A stretch of DNA of 64,000 nucleotides from Methylobacillus arboreus (GCF_020532725.1 NZ_JAJAVC010000003.1:496001-560000), one strand, 5' to 3'; shown: positions 5,542-15,568, numbered from the stretch's first letter. The notes: generated by a model not told the origin, from the sequence alone. Numbers and translations: made by a program.

Positions 5542-6531
5542 ATGCATCCGTCAAACAATTCATCGCCAAAACTGCTCGATCAGGTGCGGGGTAAAATCCG
5601 CCTCAAGCATTACAGCATCCGCACTGAGCAGGCTTATGTTGACTGGATTAAACGGTACATTTTGCATTTTGGCAAGCGGCATCCGCGGGAGTTGGGTGCT
5701 GCCGAGGTTGAGCAGTTTTTAACTTATCTTGCAGTTGAAGGCAAGGTGGCTGCTTCAACGCAGAATCAGGCGAAAAGCGCATTGTTGTTTTTGTATAAAG
5801 AGGTATTGGGAGTTGAGTTGCCCTGGCTGGACAAGGTGGAGCGTGCGAAAGCGCCCAGGCGATTGCCGGTTGTGCTGGCGGTTGAGGAGGTTCAGCAGGT
5901 ATTGGCGCGCTTGAGCGGGACCCATCATCTGGTTGTCAGTTTGTTGTATGGCACGGGAATGCGGATTTTGGAGGTGTTGCGCTTGCGGGTGAAGGATGTG
6001 GATTTTGCCCGTGGCGAGATTCTGATTCGGGACGGCAAGGGATTTAAAGACCGGGTGACGATGTTGCCACAGGTGTTGGTGAAACCTTTGCGGGAGCATT
6101 TGAAGAAGGTAAAGGTATTGCACGAACAGGATTTGGCGGCAGGATATGGTTCGGTATATCTGCCTTATGCATTGCAGCGCAAATACCCGAATGCAAACCG
6201 GGAATGGGGATGGCAGTATGTGTTTCCTTCTGCGCGGTTGTCGACTGATCCGCGAGATGGTGAGGCAGGGCAGGCAAGGCGCCACCACGTGCAGGATCAG
6301 GCGATTCAGCGTGCGGTGAGGCAGGCTGTGGTGGATGCCGGTATCGCCAAGCATGCGACGCCGCATACGTTTCGCCATAGTTTCGCTACCCATTTGCTTG
6401 AGGGCGGTTACGATATCCGTACTGTGCAGGAGCTGTTGGGTCACAGCGATGTTTCGACAACAATGATGTATACCCATGTATTGAACAAGGGCGCGCGCGG
6501 GGTGAGCAGTCCATTGGATAATTTATTATGA
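5542..6531 (+). CDS. intI: integron integrase (tyrosine recombinase IntI)
   Basis: A 329-residue tyrosine recombinase that inserts and excises cassettes at attI and attC. The SAM-like core-binding domain (about 10-95) contains [18 protein letters not shown]. The catalytic residues are visible as R141 (GTGMR), H275 and R278 (PHTFRH), H301 (LGH) and Y310 (MMYTH). The extra IntI-specific patch is present at about residues 205-240 ([22 protein letters not shown]), separating it from XerC/D. The gene is divergent from the cassettes. No Shine-Dalgarno sequence is visible before the ATG, and no LexA-type CTGT-N8-ACAG box is seen upstream. Its stop overlaps the ATG of the kinase gene by four bases. 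The protein looks full length and active. Confidence 0.97.
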   Translation: MHPSNNSSPKLLDQVRGKIRLKHYSIRTEQAYVDWIKRYILHFGKRHPRELGAAEVEQFLTYLAVEGKVAASTQNQAKSALLFLYKEVLGVELPWLDKVERAKAPRRLPVVLAVEEVQQVLARLSGTHHLVVSLLYGTGMRILEVLRLRVKDVDFARGEILIRDGKGFKDRVTMLPQVLVKPLREHLKKVKVLHEQDLAAGYGSVYLPYALQRKYPNANREWGWQYVFPSARLSTDPRDGEAGQARRHHVQDQAIQRAVRQAVVDAGIAKHATPHTFRHSFATHLLEGGYDIRTVQELLGHSDVSTTMMYTHVLNKGARGVSSPLDNLL

Positions 6532-8246
6532 GCTTACGTGTCAGATTCAATCTCCTCATTACCACTCTGCTGCTGCTGTTGATGGTGGCGGTGGGCTATG
6601 TGGTGATCAAGGGCATGCGCATCTCCACGGAAGAGAGTGTGGAGGCGGCGACGCGGGTGACGGTGCAGTTGCTTGATACTGTCATCATCAATTCGCGGCA
6701 GAACCCGGAGTGGGGTTATACGCATGATGTGATGCATACGTTTTTGCAGTCGCTCGGGCATGTGCGCAGTAGCGAGATTTTCCTTTACAACGCGCAGGGT
6801 GAGTTGATGTACCAGTCGCCGCCTTCTACTTATCGCGCTAACGAGACTCCTCCCGGTTGGTTTGCCCACATGGTCGAGCCGGAGCCGGAGGTGGTATCGC
6901 GCCGTATCCGTTTTGGCATGCTGGTGGTGGCTTCGGATGCAGCTGGGGCGATCCGGGAGTCCTGGGCTGCGTTCAAGAATCTGTTATGGATCGAGACTAT
7001 ATTTTTCGTGGTATTGAATGTCTTGATCTATTGGATGCTGGGGCGATGGCTGAGGCCTGCAAACGATATCCTGCAGGCGATTTCCAGGGTGGAGCAGGGT
7101 GATCTTGACGTGCGCCTGCCCAAGTACAGGGTGCCGGAGTTTTCACGGATTGCGCAGAATTTCAACCTGATGGGCGAATCCCTGCGTGACCGAACGGAGG
7201 AAAACCGTCGCCTGGCGTTGATTGTGCAGCAGGCGGCTGATGCGATCATGATTCATGATCTTGATGGCAATATTTCATTCTGGAACCCTGCGGCGCAACG
7301 GATGTTTGGCTATGCGTCAGAGGATATCATCGGCAAGTCAGCCAGCTTGTTGATGCCGCCCGATCATGAAAGCGAGCTTGAGCGCAACATGGCCGACATC
7401 ATCTCCAAAGGCCAGGTGGAACATTACGACACGCAACGCGTGGCGCGTGACGGCAAGTTGCTGGATGTGTCTCTTTCTGCCGCACCGTTGATGGACCCGA
7501 AAACCGGCGCGATTATTGGCGAGATTTGCAGTATGCGGGATATTACCGAACGCAAGCTTGCAGAGGAAACCGCGCGCAAGCTGGAGGAAAACCGACAACT
7601 GACTCATTTGATCCAGCGGCATATCGAAGACGAGCGCCGCAGCCTGGCACGCGAGCTGCATGACGAGTTGGGACAATATGTCACGGCGATCAAGACGTTT
7701 GCCGTGGCAATTGCCAACAAGGCCAAGACTGAAATGCCCGGGATTGAGGCCAGCGCACAGACCATTGTGTCGGCCGCCAACCATATTTATGACGGCATGC
7801 ACAATATCATTCGCCACCTCAGGCCGGGGTCGCTGGATAACCTTGGCCTGTCCGAGGCATTGCGGGATGCTGTAGCAAGCTGGCAGGCGCAAAACCCGGA
7901 CGTCAAGTTCAACCTGCATCTGGAAGGTAAGTTGGACTTGCTGGGTGAGAGCCTCAATATCAATCTCTATCGCATCGTGCAAGAGTCCGTGACCAATGCC
8001 TTGCGCCATGCGCGGGCGAATCGCATTGATATCAGCCTTTCCAGGCATGAAAATGGTACGCTCACGCTTTCGATCAAGGATAATGGCATCGGCATGAATA
8101 TGTGTAATGTGGACCAGAGCCGCCATTTCGGGCTGCTAGGGATGCGGGAGCGTACCCAGGCCTTGTATGGCAGTTTTAGCATAGAGTCTCTGCCAGATCA
8201 GGGTTCCACGATATCTGTGACGATTCCGGAGAAAATCACATCATGA
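6528..8246 (+). CDS. sensor histidine kinase with HAMP and PAS domains
   Basis: A 572-residue membrane kinase of the NarX/UhpB (HisKA_3) class. The first membrane helix is at about 8-29, then a periplasmic or extracytoplasmic region, a second helix at about 151-172, HAMP (173-225), PAS (228-345, with [14 protein letters not shown]) and the dimerisation/phosphoacceptor segment [14 protein letters not shown] with the acceptor H378. The HATPase domain has the N box [23 protein letters not shown] and GLLGMRER. It overlaps intI by ATGA and the response-regulator gene by ATGA. The signal is unknown. Coupling to an integron integrase suggests, but does not prove, a regulatory link. Confidence 0.93.
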   Translation: MSLRVRFNLLITTLLLLLMVAVGYVVIKGMRISTEESVEAATRVTVQLLDTVIINSRQNPEWGYTHDVMHTFLQSLGHVRSSEIFLYNAQGELMYQSPPSTYRANETPPGWFAHMVEPEPEVVSRRIRFGMLVVASDAAGAIRESWAAFKNLLWIETIFFVVLNVLIYWMLGRWLRPANDILQAISRVEQGDLDVRLPKYRVPEFSRIAQNFNLMGESLRDRTEENRRLALIVQQAADAIMIHDLDGNISFWNPAAQRMFGYASEDIIGKSASLLMPPDHESELERNMADIISKGQVEHYDTQRVARDGKLLDVSLSAAPLMDPKTGAIIGEICSMRDITERKLAEETARKLEENRQLTHLIQRHIEDERRSLARELHDELGQYVTAIKTFAVAIANKAKTEMPGIEASAQTIVSAANHIYDGMHNIIRHLRPGSLDNLGLSEALRDAVASWQAQNPDVKFNLHLEGKLDLLGESLNINLYRIVQESVTNALRHARANRIDISLSRHENGTLTLSIKDNGIGMNMCNVDQSRHFGLLGMRERTQALYGSFSIESLPDQGSTISVTIPEKITS

Positions 8247-8884
8247 GTGCAACGATCAAGGTAATGCTGGTGGATGACCATGCCGTGGTGCGCATGGGTT
8301 TCAAGCTGCTGCTTGAATCCGACCAGGCGATCCAGGTGATTGCCGAGGCCGAGAGCGGCGAGCAGAGCATCAAGCTTTATCAGGAGCACAAGCCCGATGT
8401 GGTGGTGATGGACATCACCATGCCTGGCATTGGCGGCCTGGAAGCCATTGACCGCATCAAGGCCAAGGATGAGCATGCGCGCATCCTGGTACTATCGGCG
8501 CATGAGGATTCCGTGCATCCAAAGCGAGTGCTTAATGCGGGGGCGATGGGTTATCTCACCAAGCGCAGTGCTGCCGAGGAATTGATTAAGGCGATTCACA
8601 CGGTGGCTGGCGGCAAGATGTACCTCGAAGCCAACGTCGCGCAGCAAATGGCGATTCAGCAAATCTCTGGACAGGAAAACCCCGTGGATGTGTTGTCTGA
8701 CCGGGAGTTTGAAGTGTTCATGGCATTGGCCAAGGGCAAGACAACCAATGAAATTGCCGAGACTTTGTCCTTATCTCCACGTACTGTGGGGACGCATCTC
8801 TATAACATCAAGCAAAAACTCAATGCCAATAACTCAGCCGAGATTGCCTTGATTGCCATGCGTTCCGGCCTGATTGATCCTTGA
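8243..8884 (+). CDS. LuxR/NarL-family response regulator
   Basis: A 213-residue two-component regulator. The receiver domain (1-122) has the acidic pair VDDH, the phosphoacceptor D57 in VVVMDITMPG and a Lys in GYLTKR. The C-terminal LuxR-type helix-turn-helix (about 148-208) reads LSDREFEVFMALAKGKTTNEIA followed by SLSPRTVGTHLYNIKQKL. It is the cognate partner of the kinase, whose stop it overlaps by four bases. Targets are unknown. The inverted repeat at the integron promoter is a candidate site to test. A short hairpin (CTAGCC/GGCTAG, 8904-8923) lies at the convergent junction with the lipoprotein gene. Confidence 0.95.
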   Translation: MSATIKVMLVDDHAVVRMGFKLLLESDQAIQVIAEAESGEQSIKLYQEHKPDVVVMDITMPGIGGLEAIDRIKAKDEHARILVLSAHEDSVHPKRVLNAGAMGYLTKRSAAEELIKAIHTVAGGKMYLEANVAQQMAIQQISGQENPVDVLSDREFEVFMALAKGKTTNEIAETLSLSPRTVGTHLYNIKQKLNANNSAEIALIAMRSGLIDP

Positions 8885-8909
8885 TCAATAGCGCGACTGC
8901 AAGCTAGCC

Positions 8910-9638
8910 TCAGGGCTGGCTAGAGGAGGATGGCTGGCCGGCAGCCTGCGCCAACGCGCGGTTGGATTGCATGCGGTAGCGTGCAATATTCAGATCGCCT
9001 TGAAGGGATATTTCCACCAGTAATTCCTGGCCGCTGCCGATGCGGCCCAGATCGGGTGGCACAAGGAACGTGACGGGCGATTGTGGCGTGGTTCTGGATG
9101 CCCCGACAGCCACTTGCCAGCTCGACCATTCTTGCATTGGCGGCAAATCGTTGCCGCGTAGCCGTGCCTGTTCCAGAATGACTTGTTTTTCCTCTCCGAG
9201 CAGCAGATTCCAGGTTTCCACCGCTACAAGCTCGCTCGTCGCGATTGTGTTGGATTGAGATGGGCTGTGTGTTGAAGCCGATGTAGTTTCAGGCAGGGGT
9301 TCCTCTGTCGGTTTGATTTCGGTAAATCCTGCATTGAGAAAGGCTGCCCAATATTCATCAAGCTGTGGTTGTTGCGCTATGGCAGCGGTATGTGCACTGC
9401 TATGGCCGGGAATGACGGCTGCCGTGTTCGATGACGGTATGGAGCCAGATGGGCCTTTGATTAGATAAGAGTCATATGCGTCAGAAGTTGCCTTGTCGGC
9501 AGCCCGCATCAGCAATGATGAAGCAACCTGCTGCGCAATCGGTCCGCCTATGCACCCAGTTAGGCTGCATGCCAATGCGAGGGCAAGCAGGGCGGTGCGT
9601 GCAGTTGTGGCAAGCTGGCGGAAAAGCATTCGGTTCAT
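8910..9638 (-). CDS. hypothetical lipoprotein
   Basis: A 242-residue protein whose start I place at MNRMLFRQ (9638). It has a basic N-terminus, a hydrophobic core and a lipobox ending LTGC, giving a lipidated N-terminus near residue 29. The longer frame to 9767 would add residues antisense to the neighbouring transporter and would hide the signal peptide. The mature part has a Ser/Thr/Pro/Gln-rich linker, then a compact C-terminal region (WSSWQVAVGASR, PVTFLVPPDLGRIGSGQELLVEI) with the flavour of a small beta domain. No family is recognised. It follows the transporter gene on the same strand by about 30 bases. Confidence 0.75.
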   Translation of the reverse strand: MNRMLFRQLATTARTALLALALACSLTGCIGGPIAQQVASSLLMRAADKATSDAYDSYLIKGPSGSIPSSNTAAVIPGHSSAHTAAIAQQPQLDEYWAAFLNAGFTEIKPTEEPLPETTSASTHSPSQSNTIATSELVAVETWNLLLGEEKQVILEQARLRGNDLPPMQEWSSWQVAVGASRTTPQSPVTFLVPPDLGRIGSGQELLVEISLQGDLNIARYRMQSNRALAQAAGQPSSSSQP

Positions 9639-9669
9639 TTCATATTCTACGGATGCGTTGGGCCAAAGT

Positions 9670-10533
9670 TTAACCTTTATTTGGCTTAGGCGTAGCAGAT
9701 ACGCTGATAATGCCGCTGAGAACGATGAGGCCGACGGCAAGCCAACGGTCGGATGAAAGGGTTTCACCCCAGATCAGGATGCCAAACAGGCTGGCGAGCA
9801 GGACGGTGGTATAAGCCAAGCTGCCTACGACGAGCGGGCTGCCGGTACGATAGGCCCGCGTCAATGCCAACTGGGCGATGGTAGCAGACACGCCCAGGCC
9901 CAATAACAAGGGCAGGTCAGCCCATTCCAGCGGTGTGAAGCGGTAAAACAGCATCCATAATCCGCCGCCTATGGTGCAGACCAGGGTGAAGTAGAACACT
10001 GTGCGCCAGTCTGGCTCGCCAGCGCGTCCCAGCTGGGTAACATGCACATAGACAACACCAGCCATTGCACCCGAGAGCAGGCCGATTGTCCCGGCGATCA
10101 ATTCATCCATATGCAGGCTGGGCTTCAGCAACAGGGCAACGCCGATAAAGCCGATGATCACGGCGAGGATCAAGATCTTGCGCGGCTTTTCATGCAACAT
10201 GAAAGGCATGGCCATGGCCAGGAACAGCGGCGAGGTGTAATTGAGCGTGACGGCAGTGGCAAGCGGCAATTCGCTGATGGCAAAGAAAAAGCAGATCAAC
10301 GAGGCGAAACCGAGGATGGCGCGTTTCATGTGCGTGTTGATCAGCCGGGTCTTGAGCGACACCTGGCGATAGCGGGCCACGAAAATGATGAACAACAAAC
10401 CGAACAGCGAACGGTAGAACACCAGTTCGGCACTGCCGAATTTCTCGGCGCCCAGCTTGACCAGAACGCCCATGATGGCAAAAAAGAAGGCGGCAACCAG
10501 CATCCACAAGCTGCCAAGTCTGGGTAGGTTCAA
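9670..10533 (-). CDS. EamA/DMT-family transporter
   Basis: A 287-residue protein with ten predicted membrane helices arranged as two EamA repeats (about 8-140 and 150-282). It starts LGSLWMLVAAFFFAIMGVLVK, with the usual FYRS motif after helix 2 and a second-repeat end in LIVLSGIIS. This drug/metabolite superfamily exports amino acids, nucleosides or other metabolites, and substrate is not deducible here. It lies 65 bp downstream of the Rieske oxygenase gene on the same strand and may share a transcript with it and the lipoprotein gene. Confidence 0.9.
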   Translation of the reverse strand: MNLPRLGSLWMLVAAFFFAIMGVLVKLGAEKFGSAELVFYRSLFGLLFIIFVARYRQVSLKTRLINTHMKRAILGFASLICFFFAISELPLATAVTLNYTSPLFLAMAMPFMLHEKPRKILILAVIIGFIGVALLLKPSLHMDELIAGTIGLLSGAMAGVVYVHVTQLGRAGEPDWRTVFYFTLVCTIGGGLWMLFYRFTPLEWADLPLLLGLGVSATIAQLALTRAYRTGSPLVVGSLAYTTVLLASLFGILIWGETLSSDRWLAVGLIVLSGIISVSATPKPNKG

Positions 10534-10598
10534 GGTTTATCTTTCCGGCCTGATGTCACAGGCGACGAGTTGGGCGGCAGCATGGCTGCCTGATGGGT

Positions 10599-11723
10599 TT
10601 ATTTGCTATGCGGGTCGAGCTGCCTGTGCAGCCAGGCATGGAAATGCTGCATGCCGGTTTCCATTGGATGCTGGTAGGGGCCACGCTCGTCCAGGCCCTG
10701 CATTGCCAGGGCGCGGCGGCCATCGTGCATGCGCTGGCAGATTTCCATGTCTTCCACGGCAGTCTCGGTATAAGCCGCCTGTTGTGCCGCGACGAACTCT
10801 TCCTCGAACAGGGCAATATCCTCGGGGTAATAGAACTCCACCACGTTGGTACAGGCTTCCGGCCCCCTGGGGATGATATTGGAAACCACCAGTGTGTTCG
10901 GATACCACTCGATCATGAGGAAGGGATAGTACACCATCCAGATGGCGCCATATTTCGGCTGTTGTTGCTTGTTGTAGCGCAGCACTTCATGCTGCCAGGT
11001 GTCATAGATGCGCGAACCTGACTTTTGCAAAGCCTTGTGCACGCCTACGGTTTGCACGCTGTACCAATCACCGAATTCCCAGTTGAGCTCTTCGCAATCA
11101 ACGAAATTACCCAGGCCAGGGTGGAACGGGCCGACATGATAGTCTTCAAGATAAACCTCAATAAAGGTTTTCCAGTTGAAGTTGTATTCATCCACCATCA
11201 CGCGGTTGAGCATGTAGCCGGTGAAGTCAAAATCCTGCTTGCAGCCAAGCTTATTGAGGTCTTGGGCAATGTCGCGCTTGCCATCGAACAACAGGCCTTG
11301 CCAGCTTTTTAAAGCAGATTTGTTGAGGTTGAGGCAAGGATTTTCCTTGAAGTGCGGCGCGCCTAACAGTTTGCCATGAGTATCGTAGGTCCAGCGGTGC
11401 AGGGGGCAGATGATATTTTTGGCCTTGCCGCTGCCTTTGAGCATGAGCGCCTGGCGGTGGCGGCAGATATTGCTGATGAGTTCTATACCGTTTTCATTGC
11501 GGATCAGCGTCTTGGCATTGTTCATCCACTCCAGGGTGCGATAGCTGCCAATTTCCGGCACCATGAGCTCATGCCCAATGTATTGCGGAGCGTTTGCAAA
11601 CAGGTGTTGCTGTTCCAGCGCATAAATGGCAGGGTCCACGTACCAGGATACCGGCAATTGCGTGCTGAATTGCGGATATTGGCCCTGATAGGGCAGAGTG
11701 GTAACGGAAGCAAGTGATACCAT
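10599..11723 (-). CDS. Rieske-type aromatic ring-hydroxylating oxygenase, alpha subunit family
   Basis: A 374-residue Rieske non-heme iron oxygenase. The Rieske [2Fe-2S] ligands are C87 and H89 (ICRHRQ) and C106 and H109 (CPLHRW). The catalytic mononuclear iron motif follows at EVYLEDYHVGPFH, around residue 190. The length and single-subunit look fit the choline-monooxygenase or vanillate-demethylase-like groups. No ferredoxin or reductase partner gene is adjacent, so electrons must come from elsewhere. The substrate is unknown. Methylotrophs can use such enzymes to demethylate C1 donors, but that is speculation. The promoter region is within 11724-11880, on the minus strand. Confidence 0.9.
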   Translation of the reverse strand: MVSLASVTTLPYQGQYPQFSTQLPVSWYVDPAIYALEQQHLFANAPQYIGHELMVPEIGSYRTLEWMNNAKTLIRNENGIELISNICRHRQALMLKGSGKAKNIICPLHRWTYDTHGKLLGAPHFKENPCLNLNKSALKSWQGLLFDGKRDIAQDLNKLGCKQDFDFTGYMLNRVMVDEYNFNWKTFIEVYLEDYHVGPFHPGLGNFVDCEELNWEFGDWYSVQTVGVHKALQKSGSRIYDTWQHEVLRYNKQQQPKYGAIWMVYYPFLMIEWYPNTLVVSNIIPRGPEACTNVVEFYYPEDIALFEEEFVAAQQAAYTETAVEDMEICQRMHDGRRALAMQGLDERGPYQHPMETGMQHFHAWLHRQLDPHSK

Positions 11724-11992
11724 GGCGGACGGTCTGTAAATTAACGCATCAATTCAAGCGAACATTAGATTTTGCCCTAAAGCAGGTTTTTTTTAAACCC
11801 ATTGCCATTGAGGGTTTCATTTTTATGACAGTTTGATACCGTGAAAAGCAAATTGGATTCTTGCCTAAACTCTGGAATTACGCTACTCTTGGCCCTTTGA
11901 TGTACAAGGTTTTTTGGCAGTCAGGAAGCAAAAGTTTCTGGCTTGTTTTGATATCCTGAGCAAGGGCTTGGGATGATAAAAGGATGGTTTCA

Positions 11993-12079
11993 ATGAAAGC
12001 TGCAATGCGAAAGGTGGGAATTGGTTTGGCCGTGCTGGCAGCAATTCGACTGCTGAAAAAGCGCGCACGCGTTCGTTGA
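11993..12079 (+). CDS. possible 28-residue basic peptide
   Basis: An ATG with an AAAGGATGG ribosome site eight bases upstream opens a 28-codon frame (MKAAMRKVGIGLAVLAAIRL, then a basic tail with four Lys/Arg pairs) ending in TGA. The product would be one short amphipathic or membrane helix with a basic C-terminus. A strong terminator follows 22 bases later, so the unit looks like an independent short transcript in the 466-bp gap between the oxygenase gene and argD. There is no family evidence; it could equally be a small RNA. Confidence 0.4.
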   Translation: MKAAMRKVGIGLAVLAAIRLLKKRARVR

Positions 12080-12100
12080 AGTCGCCGGAATATGCTGTGG

Positions 12101-12127
12101 ACGGCGGCTAATGCCGCCGTTTTTGTT
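12101..12127 (+). terminator. rho-independent terminator
   Basis: ACGGCGGC, loop TAAT, GCCGCCGT followed by TTTTG: an eight-base-pair GC stem with a T tract. It closes the short transcript upstream and precedes argD. Confidence 0.8.
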
Positions 12128-12189
12128 TCTGAGCTCTAAGAGCCTGTTTAGGCTCTAAAACTTGACTTAACCTTGAGGCGCTTAACTCA

Positions 12190-13368
12190 ATGTCTGATCA
12201 CTTGATGAATACCTATGCCCGCCAGCCAGTCACTTTTGCCAAAGGTGAAGGTGTGTGGTTGTGGGATACAGAAGGAAAACGCTATCTCGACGCATTGGCC
12301 GGTATTGCGGTCAATGGTCTGGGACACGCCCATCCCGGCCTTGTGGCTGCTATTAGCGAGCAGGCTGGCCGTTTGATTCATGTCTCCAATGTTTACGGCA
12401 TCGCCGAACAAGCACGCCTGGCCGACAAGCTGTGCCAGGTTTCCGGCATGGATAAAGTATTTCTCTGTAATTCCGGCTGTGAGGCCAATGAGGCCGCTAT
12501 CAAGCTTGCACGCCTGTATGGTCACAACAAGGGGATAGAGAGCCCGGAAATTATCGTCATGGAGCGCGCTTTCCACGGTCGCACCCTGGCAACACTTTCA
12601 GCGACCGGCAATCGAAAGACACAGGCCGGTTTTGAACCGCTGGTCAGCGGTTTTATCCGTGTGCCCTTTGATGATCTTGAAGCGGTGAAACAGGTGGCCG
12701 CGAGCAATCCCAATGTGGTGGCGATCCTGCTGGAGCCGATTCAGGGTGAGGGCGGTATCAATGTGCCCAAGGATAGCGAGGCTTATTTCAAGGGCTTGCG
12801 CGCAGTCTGTGACGAGCGTGGCTGGTTGCTGATGCTGGATGAAGTGCAAAGCGGGGTTGCCCGCACCGGTACCTGGTTTGCATTCCAGCACACCGATGTG
12901 ATTCCGGATGTGATGACGCTGGCCAAGGGCCTGGGTTCCGGCGTGCCGATCGGCGCTTGTCTTGCGCATGGCGCGGCGGCCGATGTGTTTACCTATGGCA
13001 AGCATGGTTCGACGTTTGGTGGCAATCCGCTGGCTTCCGCGGCTGGTCTTGCCACGCTCAATATCATTGAGCAAGAGGGCTTGCTGGCGCATGCCGAGCA
13101 ATTGGGCAACTGGATACACCATGCCTTTGCCGAACAGCTCAAGGGCGTGGCCGGCGTCGTGACGATCCGCAATGCAGGCCTGATGATCGGCATAGAGCTC
13201 GACCGTCCTTGCGGCGAACTCGTCAAGCAGGCGCTGGAAGCAGGCTTGCTGATCAATGTGACCGCTGACAAGGTCATCCGCCTGTTACCGCCACTGATCA
13301 TGACTGAGCAGGAGGCAGGGCAGGTTGTGGATATCCTGACACCTTTAATCAAGAGGTTCCTGGCTTAA
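12190..13368 (+). CDS. argD: acetylornithine aminotransferase
   Basis: A 392-residue class III PLP aminotransferase that makes N-acetylornithine from N-acetylglutamate semialdehyde. It has the N-terminal GEGVWLWDTEGKRYLDALAGIAV, LCNSGCEANEAAIKLAR, the PLP-contacting D217 in MLDEVQSGVARTGTWFAFQ and the Schiff-base K246 in TLAKGLGSGVPIGA. The length is typical. It is the first gene of an argD-argF-argG run; argF follows after one base or, with the preferred argF start, 19 bases. Homologues may also act on succinylornithine or succinyl-diaminopimelate. Confidence 0.96.
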   Translation: MSDHLMNTYARQPVTFAKGEGVWLWDTEGKRYLDALAGIAVNGLGHAHPGLVAAISEQAGRLIHVSNVYGIAEQARLADKLCQVSGMDKVFLCNSGCEANEAAIKLARLYGHNKGIESPEIIVMERAFHGRTLATLSATGNRKTQAGFEPLVSGFIRVPFDDLEAVKQVAASNPNVVAILLEPIQGEGGINVPKDSEAYFKGLRAVCDERGWLLMLDEVQSGVARTGTWFAFQHTDVIPDVMTLAKGLGSGVPIGACLAHGAAADVFTYGKHGSTFGGNPLASAAGLATLNIIEQEGLLAHAEQLGNWIHHAFAEQLKGVAGVVTIRNAGLMIGIELDRPCGELVKQALEAGLLINVTADKVIRLLPPLIMTEQEAGQVVDILTPLIKRFLA

Positions 13369-13387
13369 CATGCCTGGACAAAATGCT

Positions 13388-14302
13388 ATGGCAATCAAAC
13401 ATTTTTTGCAGTTAAATGATTTAACCGGGGATGAACTGGCGCATATCTTTGACCGTACGCTCTGGATCAAGGAGCAGTTCAAGAGCTACAAGCAATATTG
13501 GCCCTTGAGCGACCGTACGTTGGTGATGATCTTCGAGAAGGCCAGCACCCGTACCCGCCTTTCCTTCGAGGCCGGCATGCAGCAACTGGGCGGCTCCGCG
13601 ATTTACCTGAATACCCGCGATTCCCAACTGGGCCGGGGTGAGCCGGTAGAAGATGCGGCGCAGGTGATTTCTCGCATGAGCGATATCGTCATGATCCGTA
13701 CCTTTGAGCAGGAGATTATCGAGCGCTTTGCCGCAAACTCGCGCGTGCCCGTGATCAACGGCCTGACCAATGAATACCATCCGTGCCAGATACTGGCGGA
13801 TATCTATACCTTTATCGAGCATCGAGGCCCGATCAAGGGCAAGACGGTGGCCTGGATCGGTGACTCCAACAATGTATGCAACACCTGGCTGCAGGCGGCG
13901 GAAGTATTTGATTTTAACGTGCACGTTTCCACCCCGCCGGGTTACGAGGTGGAGCCGGAGCGGGCCAACCTGTACGGCACCGATCATTACGAGGAATTTG
14001 AAGACCCGATGGAAGCCGCGCGAGGCGCCGACCTGGTGACCACTGACGTGTGGACTTCAATGGGGTTTGAGGCGGAAAACGAGGAGCGCCGCCGGGACTT
14101 CCAGGATTGGCAGGTTGACGCCGACATGATGCGCATTGCCGGCAAGGATTCCTTGTTCATGCATTGCCTGCCCGCGCACCGCTGCGAGGAAGTCGCGGCA
14201 GAAGTGATAGACGGTGCGCAGTCCGTGGTATGGGATGAAGCCGAGAACCGCTTGCATGTGCAGAAGGCCTTGATGGAATACCTGCTGCTGGGCAGGGTTT
14301 AA
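13388..14302 (+). CDS. argF: ornithine carbamoyltransferase
   Basis: A 304-residue enzyme transferring the carbamoyl group to ornithine to give citrulline. The carbamoyl-phosphate motif STRTRLSFE, the ornithine-loop HPCQILADI and the catalytic MHCLPAHR (Cys) are all present. I start it at MAIKHFLQLND, the usual N-terminus for this family. An in-frame ATG at 13370 adds six residues and lies two bases after the argD stop, so the longer form is possible. It is co-directional with argD and argG, and this compact arginine set suggests one transcript. Confidence 0.96.
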   Translation: MAIKHFLQLNDLTGDELAHIFDRTLWIKEQFKSYKQYWPLSDRTLVMIFEKASTRTRLSFEAGMQQLGGSAIYLNTRDSQLGRGEPVEDAAQVISRMSDIVMIRTFEQEIIERFAANSRVPVINGLTNEYHPCQILADIYTFIEHRGPIKGKTVAWIGDSNNVCNTWLQAAEVFDFNVHVSTPPGYEVEPERANLYGTDHYEEFEDPMEAARGADLVTTDVWTSMGFEAENEERRRDFQDWQVDADMMRIAGKDSLFMHCLPAHRCEEVAAEVIDGAQSVVWDEAENRLHVQKALMEYLLLGRV

Positions 14303-14344
14303 CTGGCAGTATTGAACTGGATTTATAGAGAAAGAAACAGCTAA

Positions 14345-15565
14345 ATGAGTGATGTGAAAAAAGTCGTACTGGCTTATTCCGGTGGCCTGGATACCTCGGT
14401 GATCCTGAAGTGGTTGCAGGATGTTTACCAGTGTGAAGTCGTGACCTTTACTGCAGATATCGGCCAGGGCGAAGAGCTTGAGCCTGCACGCGAGAAAGCC
14501 AAGAAGTTTGGTGTCAAGGAAATCTATATCGACGACCTGCGTGAAGAGTTTGTGCGCGATTTCGTCTTTCCCATGTTCCGTGCCAATACCGTCTATGAAG
14601 GCGAATACCTGCTGGGAACTTCAATTGCACGTCCATTGATTGCCAAGCGCCTGATCGAGATTGCCCATGAAACCAATGCCGATGCCATCTCTCATGGCGC
14701 GACCGGCAAGGGTAACGACCAGGTACGGTTTGAATTGGGCGCCTATGCGCTGGATTCAAACATCAAGATCATCGCGCCTTGGCGCGAATGGGACCTGCTG
14801 AGCCGCGAAAAGCTGTTGGCCTATGCCGAGCAGAACGGCATCCCAGTCGAGATGAAGCACAAGCAAGGCGGCAGCCCGTACAGTATGGACGCCAACCTGC
14901 TGCATATTTCCTATGAAGGCCGCCACCTGGAAAATCCGGCTGCCGAGGCTGAGGAGGATATGTGGCGCTGGACCGTATCGCCGGAAAATGCACCGGACGA
15001 GGCGGAGTACCTGGAGATTGAATATCGCCATGGCGACCCCATCTCTTTAAATGGCAAGGCATTGAAACCGCATGAACTGTTGGCCGAGCTCAACCGTTTG
15101 GGCGGCAAGCATGGCATAGGCAGGCTGGACCTGGTGGAAAACCGCTATGTGGGCATGAAGTCACGCGGCTGTTATGAAACCCCGGGCGGCACCATCCTGC
15201 TCAAGGCACACCGTGCGATTGAGTCTATCACGCTGGACCGCGAAGTGGCCCATCTCAAGGATGACCTCATGCCGCGCTACGCCAGCATGATTTATAACGG
15301 CTACTGGTGGAGCCCTGAGCGTGTGACATTGCAGACGCTGATCGATCATACACAGCAGACTGTCAACGGCTGGGTCAGGGTCAAGCTGTATAAGGGCAAT
15401 GTTATTGTGACTGGCCGTGATTCGAAGACGGATTCGCTGTTTGATCCTACAATCGCGACCTTTGAGGATGATGCAGGGGCCTATGACCATCGCGACGCAG
15501 GCGGTTTCATCAAGCTTAATGCCTTGCGCATGCGGATTGCAGCCAACTTGCGCAACAAGAAGTAG
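14345..15565 (+). CDS. argG: argininosuccinate synthase
   Basis: A 406-residue ATP-dependent ligase joining citrulline and aspartate. The P-loop-like pyrophosphatase motif [12 protein letters not shown] is at residues 10-21, and the citrulline/aspartate-binding stretch [12 protein letters not shown] and the [16 protein letters not shown] region follow in the expected order. The length matches the type I short form. The gene sits 42 bases after argF with an AGAAAGAAA-like site before the ATG. A strong hairpin lies immediately after its stop. Confidence 0.97.
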   Translation: MSDVKKVVLAYSGGLDTSVILKWLQDVYQCEVVTFTADIGQGEELEPAREKAKKFGVKEIYIDDLREEFVRDFVFPMFRANTVYEGEYLLGTSIARPLIAKRLIEIAHETNADAISHGATGKGNDQVRFELGAYALDSNIKIIAPWREWDLLSREKLLAYAEQNGIPVEMKHKQGGSPYSMDANLLHISYEGRHLENPAAEAEEDMWRWTVSPENAPDEAEYLEIEYRHGDPISLNGKALKPHELLAELNRLGGKHGIGRLDLVENRYVGMKSRGCYETPGGTILLKAHRAIESITLDREVAHLKDDLMPRYASMIYNGYWWSPERVTLQTLIDHTQQTVNGWVRVKLYKGNVIVTGRDSKTDSLFDPTIATFEDDAGAYDHRDAGGFIKLNALRMRIAANLRNKK

Positions 15566-15568
15566 GAA

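Noticed and set aside
5755..6477. 240-residue frame antisense to intI
   Set aside because: Low-complexity His/Gln/Arg-rich translation typical of a shadow frame.
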